Positions 58,081 to 64,000 of a stretch of 64,000 nucleotides of DNA are shown piece by piece. Position numbers and translations under genes: made by a program. This DNA comes from Lindgomyces ingoldianus (Eukaryota > Ascomycota > Dothideomycetes > Pleosporales > Lindgomycetaceae): positions 411,735-475,734 of the forward strand of contig NW_022985202.1 in assembly GCF_010093535.1 (NCBI RefSeq). Reading direction: 5' to 3'. Below the pieces are notes generated by a model. It was not told where the DNA came from. It did not search any database and was given only the letters and a program-made list of their open reading frames with translations. The number at the start of each line of letters is the position of its first letter. Positions within the stretch are counted from its first letter, which is position 1.

Positions 58081-59043
58081 TGGGGATTATGTCGCGAGGT
58101 AGGAGCGACCAGAGACGTCGAAGAGCAGCGAAGCTCATCTCACACTTGGCATCGTTAATCCTGGCGACGCTCGATAGATGACTAAGCAAACTCGAACCTT
58201 GGAATAATTAGAGAGACCCCGGTGGTGAATTGGAATAAACAGGAAAAGGTTGTGCCCAGGCCCCGACGGGTTGACTAATCAACTTTTGGCAAGCGAAAAG
58301 GCCTGCGCGGAGCGCAGGGCTGCATGCTCAACGATCATACCTAGCTCAACGATTATTATAGTATATTATATAAAATAGATTCAAAAGCGCATGTTTCAGT
58401 TGCTTAAATTAATGTTGTAGTTGCTTCTAAAGCCCCTGTAGTCTAAATCCTCTGTTAGAGGGCTTACTAAGATAAATTTTTTTTTTTAAAGAAGTTATTT
58501 ACAAAGCTGTTAACTAACCTATTTACGCTAGATTCTCTCTTTACGCTCCTTAGCTATCTCTGCATATATTAAGACCTAATAATCTTATTAGTAATAGGTT
58601 ATATCTATACAAGGTAGGGGCTTATTGTTATTATAGTGTTTTTATAAGGCTTTATGTAAAGATGAGATAGTAGATAGCTGTTACAATCCTTGCTTCCTAG
58701 AAGCACTCGGGTCTTATGATATTCCTACGGGGGAAGTAGGGCGGATGGTAGGGGCCAACCGGTAGGGTGTACAGTCCTACGTACAGGCTAATAGGCTATT
58801 AGAGGGGAGTAGAGTAACTAGGTTGTAGTTTGCCCTATGTGTAGCAGTAGAAAGGCTAGAGTTAAACAGTCTTATTAGACAAGGTTAGAGGTATATATAG
58901 TGTAAAATATATAAATAGTATTACAGCTTTTTAAAAAGCTAAATGCTACTTAGTTTATGTAAAAAATAAACTAAACATTAAACACACCTTCTAAAGGTTA
59001 TTTAACAAGGGAACTATATACATATAAAAGAGGGCGCTAAGGC

Positions 59044-59114
59044 AAGTTTAGATAAGTTTAAGTAAGCTTTATAAATTAGCCTTACTACTAACTTATTTTA
59101 GCTTATCTAAACTT
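59044..59114. repeat. 13-bp inverted repeat in the AT-rich block
   Basis: AAGTTTAGATAAG at 59044-59056 and its exact reverse complement at 59102-59114, 45 bases apart. It may belong to the LTR of the decayed element. Confidence 0.7.
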
Positions 59115-60559
59115 ACTAAGCTCTTTTAGGCCTTACATTCTATCTTTTTACTAGATAACGCATTCTTTTATTACTGTAAGCAGCTGTGCTGCCTCTGTAA
59201 CCTTTAATTAGTCTATAAGCAAGCCCTGTTCTAACCTAGCTAGACTGTGGAGCACTGCTAGTAGAGTTACGCTAGTCTAGCTATAAACTGTAACACGCTG
59301 CCCCTTCTCTCTAGCAGCGTCCTTACTGCTCTGCTTACACAACTGTGTTAGTAAGAGTTTGTTTATAAGGTAAGCGCCTGCCTACTAAAAGGTATCTCTA
59401 ACATTTATCTTTTTTAAACTAAATAGCTTACTAGTTCTATTTATCTTATTATCTTTATATTACTTTTTATTTTAATTCTTTTTACTAGATAAAGATAAGG
59501 CCTTATAGCACTTACTAATTATTAAAGTTGTCTTATGTGTTAACTTTATTCTTAGATAAATGCGTTAAGTGTGTAAAAAAAAATAATAAGTATAATGTCT
59601 TTATGTCTAACACTGCCTAAAAGTGTTTAAAGAGAGAAAGAGAAAAGCTTCTTTATTCTACTAAAGCTTTCTAGGCCTAGGACCTTATGCTATCTATCTA
59701 TAACTAAAAGTAGTGAGAAGAGTTATCTTATTAAATTTAGAAGCAGCTTTACTTGCAAAAGAAGATAATAGTAAAGAAAAATAAAAAGTGTTTTAAATAA
59801 AATTATATCTAAAAATTACTAGATCTATTAAAAGCTTAGTGTGTAAAGTACCTAGAAAAGGACTTTTTTTTCTTAGATAAAATAAAAGCTTTTAAGGCTA
59901 AAGTAGAGAGCTATTTTTTTTATAGCTTTTATCTACTAAAACTTATCTCTAAAGGCTGCTACTATCTAGTAATAATATAGCTGTTTTTTTTAATATAGGT
60001 GCTTTATTACCTAGCTAGTTTCTTTTAGATAAGCTTAAAAGTACTTTTATACTAACAGCTGCACATTCTATAAATTCTTAGCTAGTTTTTATATATTTTT
60101 ACTAGTAAGCTACTTTTTTTACTTTACTAAAAATTCTTTTTAATTTTTTTAGTTACTGATAATGTGCTTAACTTTATATTTTATTTTCTAGTCTTTTTAT
60201 TTCTATGTAAATAAGAGAATCTCTTTAAGTGCTTTTTCTAATCTAGAGATATAAAACTATAGGTGTATTTTTATGTGTAAGAGAAGCTTAAGTTTGTAAT
60301 TATCTTATTAAGTTTAAAAAACTTTATATAGTTTTATTCTTTTTTTTACTAGCTTTCTAGAAGGTCTAGGTGTCTTAAGGTTTTTAGTATTAAAGTATAC
60401 ATAGTTTTCTAGACAAACCTTTAGTCCTAGTTATTATAATTTATTTATGTATTTTTTAATTATTTCTCTACTAGTCTAAGCTTTTATTACTAACTTTATA
60501 TATATATATTATAGATTTACTAGCTAGTTTATTAATTTCTATAAGTTTATAAGTTAGTT

Positions 60560-61300
60560 TTCTTATAGCATAAAGTAAAAGTTATATCTAAAATTAGCTT
60601 TATATAGTGTCTTTTTTATTATAGCTAACTCTACATTATTAATAGCTAGCTGTGCTATTAAGAGCTATTTTACTTAGTTATACTAAGTGTAAAAAATATA
60701 CTTTTTTAAGTATCTTTTTACTTCTGCATTTGCTCTTTTAGTCTAGCTATTTGTTTGCAGGTAGTAGGCTGTTAACAGCTTATATGTTATACCTAGGTGC
60801 CTTATTGCTGCTTTTTAGAATCTGCTAGTAAACAGCTTATCTTAGTTAGAAATAATAATTTTAAGGCATTTATATACTAATATTATATTTTATTTTAATT
60901 TATAAATAAATTTTTTAGCTATTATTATTTTTTTTAAGGGCTAAATGTGCAGATATTTAGTAGTTTTATTAAGTGCTACTATAATTATGTTACACATTTT
61001 TTTTATTCCTAGTTTTTTAGATAAAGGTAATCTTATAATAAAGTCTATTATAATTATTGTTTATAGTAGCTTTAGTGCCTTAATTAAGTAAAAGTATCTA
61101 TAGGTTTTATGTCTTTATAAATTATTTTTATTACAGGTATTACATTCCTTAAGCACCTTAGTGCATAATTACTTTACTTTAGGTATTTATTAAAGTATAA
61201 TAGTCCTTAGTTTCTTTTAAAAAGTGCCTATTCTAGGGTGCCTAAACATTAAGGATTTGTAATATTTTTAGATTAAATTTTTTTATTCTTACTTATTTAC
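60560..61300 (-). pseudogene. Integrase domain relic of the gypsy element
   Basis: Minus-strand reading gives decayed integrase sequence in order: LKECNTCNK (zinc-finger end), IIIDFIIRLPLSKK, KLFTSR followed by a stop where Trp is expected, IRHLGITYKLLTAYYLQTN, and RANAEVKRYLKKYIFYT followed by AQLAINN. These match the DDE integrase core of Tf2-like elements, with numerous stops. Confidence 0.85.
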
Positions 61301-61559
61301 TATAAGCATGTAGAGTTTTTTTATAGGTTAGAGCCTATTATAGATCTATCCTTTATTAGTTTTTTTAAAAAAAGTAAATTCCTTAATTTTTTTTTTATTA
61401 AAGTAGTCTAGTCTTTAGCTAAGGGTGTTAGCCTACTAGTTTTATGCTTTTAAAACATGCTTAATAATGTAATTAAACTATATAAGTTCTATTACTTATT
61501 TTACATATATTAGTAATAGTTTTTTTATAGTTAAAAATGTAACTAAATTTACATAGTCT

Positions 61560-61800
61560 ATTATAATATAGAAAGGTTTTGCTATTCTATGTAGCTTTAT
61601 AGCCTATACTCTTACTATGTTTAGTATAGCCTTAAGTTCTTTATTAAGTATGCTGTAGCCTGCTTTAGGTCCTAAAAACTTAGCAGAATAGTACACTACT
61701 AGGTGCTATTTTCTGTCTTCTTGTTTCTAGTAAAGCGTGGCTCTACTAGCTTCTAAGGATGCGTCTGTGTGGATCTTTATATCTAGCTGTGGGTTGTACA
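61560..61800 (-). pseudogene. RNase H domain relic of the gypsy element
   Basis: Minus-strand reading shows IHTDASLEASRAT near 61780-61740 and VVYYSAKFLGPKAGYSILNK followed by ELKAILNIVRV near 61710-61610, the usual RNase H pattern after gypsy reverse transcriptase. Confidence 0.85.
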
Positions 61801-61999
61801 TCCTTAGTACTAGTCTAGCTATTATAGCTTATTTTAGTGCTATAAATGCTTTATTTATTTATAAAGTCTAGATAAATTTTGTTATTACTTATTCCTTAGT
61901 AGTAGTGTTTATTAATAGTATAGTAATTTTTAAGTAGTTTTTAATTATTTGTCTAATATAACCTAATAGTTTAAAGAATCTTTTAACTTTCTTAACTAT

Positions 62000-62430
62000 T
62001 ATAAGTTTTAGCTACTTAAGTACTTTTTATATTTTAGCTAGGTTAATTTTTATTTTCTCTTTATTAATTATAAATCCTAAGTATTTTGTCTTAGTAATGT
62101 AGAATTTGTATTTAAAGAGCTACAGGTAGAGTCTATACTTTCTAAGCTGTTCTAAGACTTTTTATACCTTCTATACATAGTCTTCTAGGGTGTCTTTTAA
62201 GTAGATAAGGACGTTGTCTAGGTATACTAGAGTAAAGACATTAAGATATAGATTAAGAGCTGTATTAATAATTTACTAAAATGTTGCTAAGGCATTTATT
62301 AAGCTAAACAGCATTACTAGTAGCTTATAAAGTCTTTATAAAGTTCTAAACACTATAAGCTACTTATTCTTTTCTTTTCTTTTTATTTTATTAAATCTGT
62401 CTTGTATGTTAAACTTTATAAAGTACTAGG
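62000..62430 (-). pseudogene. Reverse transcriptase domain relic
   Basis: Minus-strand reading gives FNIQDRFNKI (near 62416-62380), LINALATF, VYLDNVLIYLKDT (62230-62190, the YxDD box with its second Asp changed to Asn) and TKTKYLGFIINKEKI, the standard order of gypsy reverse transcriptase. Stops interrupt it throughout. Confidence 0.87.
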
Positions 62431-64000
62431 TTCTTTTTAGTTAGTTTATAATATCTTATATAATTAGTAAGAAGAATTAGTTTTAAATTATGTTATTATT
62501 TAAGGTTTTATAGTCTTAATAGACTTAGATCTTTTCTTTTTTTTTTAGTAAAGACTATAGCTAAAGATATAGAGCTGTAGCTTTTTTAAATGTGGCCTTA
62601 TACTAGCATTTTATTAATGTATTTCTACAAGGCTTTTTTCTGTGTTTTTATTAAAGGGCAAAGCTTATAAGTTTTTAGGTTATAATCTTTTATTAAGTTA
62701 ATAGTGTAGTTCTAAGGCTAGTGTAGAAGTAGTTCTTCTAGATCTTCTAGTGTCTTAAATATGTCCTTATAATCTCTATATTTAATAGAAATGCTGCCCT
62801 TATCTTAGATTTAGAAGATGCTAATTTATTCTACATTTTTATTTATTTTAATTTTTTTATAAAAAACTTTTTTAAGTTCTTTTTTTATTATTCTTACTGC
62901 CTAGGCTTTTAGCTTTTAATAAGGGAATCTTTAAAGTTTTCTTTTCTTAGAGTAGTAACTACTACTCTATTTTGCTTACTTATAGACTAGGCATTAATTA
63001 TTATAGCATGCTAACTAGGTTATGTGTGCGTAGTTATTAGGAGTTTTTATAGTTATAGTTCTCTAGTTAATTACAGGGTTATGTGTTCTAAGCTAGTTAT
63101 AGCCTAAAATTGTGTTGTACTTGCCTTTTAACAGGAGTATATTTATAGACCTCTAGTTTTTTATGTTTAAAGTTTTAAAGTCCTTTTTATAAGTTTCTAG
63201 GTTAATCTATTCTTTACTATACTTAATTAATAATGTGTTAGTAAGGGTTACCTTAAATAAGTTTTTTTTTATTTAAAATAGAATACTTTATTTGTCTACC
63301 TAATCTTTGTCTATTGCAGTAAAGGTACATCTGCTGTTAACAAGGGCTAGCCTAGGCCACTCTTTGTACGTAAAGGTAGTTATTAGGCTATGTCCTACCT
63401 CTTATCTAACTATAATTACTACTAATATATTATGTTAAACCTCTTTGTTTAGAAGAGAGTAAAAGTTAATATTTTATAAGTTATTATTAAACTTAATTTT
63501 TTTTTTATAAATCTAATGTTTTTAATTATAGCAGTTAGCTGCTTTACATTTATAGTCTTTAACTAGGTAATATAACATTAAGTAGTCCTCTTTTCTTGCT
63601 ACTTTTTACTAAAAGTAGTAAAACCTATAGTTACTTTATTTTTTATACTTTATCTACTTTTCCTACTTATGTAGAGGGGCTATTTAATAGGTGTAATAAT
63701 TTATAGTTTTATAAGCTAAGGCTGTTTCTTACTATAGGCAACTATTATAGTTCTTTTTCTATGTAGGCTACTAGCCTGTTTAGTGTTTGTTGTCCTAGTG
63801 TTTCACACAGTAGCGTTATGTACATTAGTACTAGGGGTATAGACAATTATTAGGTCTATGTAACATGTTAAGGGGACTGTCCTAAGTCTACTATAGGTAT
63901 TCTTATGTTTGTACTAGCTATACAGGGTGCCCCTTTTATTAGTAATTATTAGTGCTATAGGCATTGCTTTTACAGAGAACACACTGTTTATAGTTCTGTT

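Larger units (their letters stand above)
58360..64000 (-). mobile_element. RIP-decayed Ty3/gypsy retrotransposon, incomplete
   Basis: An extremely AT-rich block with almost no CG dinucleotides continues to the window end. Read on the minus strand, the polyprotein order of a Ty3/gypsy (Tf2-like) element is visible with many stops: RT near 62416-62100, RNase H near 61790-61580, integrase near 61300-60600. The gag side would lie beyond 64000. Most stops stand where relatives have Trp, Gln or Arg codons, as expected from C-to-T changes on both strands. A 3' LTR is expected between about 58360 and 59800 but I could not delimit it. The left edge is approximate. Confidence 0.85.

Noticed and set aside
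1..64000. tRNA, rRNA or CRISPR features
   Set aside because: I looked for B-box-like GGTTCRANNCC sequences and regularly spaced direct repeats. The few GTTCGA hits lie in coding sequence or lack an acceptor stem, and CRISPR is not expected in a fungal nucleus.

Overview
The window looks like nuclear DNA of a filamentous ascomycete (Pezizomycotina). The evidence is many short introns (about 47-200 bp) with GTRNGY donors and CTAAC/CTGAC branch points, fungal-only gene families (NACHT-ankyrin receptor, DUF7580, Zn2Cys6 regulators, DUF1996, Hce2/Ecp2-type secreted protein), and AT-rich repeat islands with the C-to-T/G-to-A decay expected of RIP. The species cannot be fixed from sequence alone; secreted and effector-like genes suggest a plant-associated fungus. 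I rebuilt gene models by joining open frames across visible splice sites and checking phase.

Layout: (1) 0.5-11 kb is a cluster of self/non-self-type genes: an F-box protein, a large NACHT-ankyrin receptor with a nested ZZ zinc finger and a C-terminal hydrophobic tail, a DUF7580 protein with an apparent frameshift, and, divergent from it, a fungal multi-zinc-finger protein. (2) 13.4-24.3 kb is housekeeping/regulatory: a C2H2 factor, an AlkB-type 2-oxoglutarate dioxygenase, a Zn2Cys6 regulator and a small low-complexity protein. (3) 24.3-31.8 kb is gene-poor, with degenerate repeats, a broken cysteine-rich membrane protein gene and an AT-rich island. (4) 31.8-40.4 kb has a second Zn2Cys6 regulator, a degenerate 24-bp tandem array, a secreted alpha/beta hydrolase, another repeat island and a secreted DUF1996 protein. 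(5) 42-48 kb has a divergent FAD monooxygenase/P450 pair and a secreted Hce2-type protein. (6) 50.4-54.2 kb has a pirin and an oleate hydratase-like flavoprotein, the latter between two copies of a roughly 105-115 bp direct repeat. (7) 54-64 kb is repeat territory: a hairpin cluster joined to an LTR-like sequence, a broken 2-oxoglutarate oxygenase gene, then a heavily decayed Ty3/gypsy element on the minus strand running off the window end.

Functional links: the NACHT receptor, DUF7580 and zinc-finger genes plausibly form an incompatibility/immune-type neighbourhood. The FAD monooxygenase and P450 share a 470-bp divergent promoter and probably act on one aromatic or secondary-metabolite substrate. 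Secreted and metabolic genes sit among decayed repeats, and two neighbouring genes carry nonsense changes of the type RIP makes, suggesting leakage of repeat-directed mutation into genes. Identities rest on motif recognition, not on searches.
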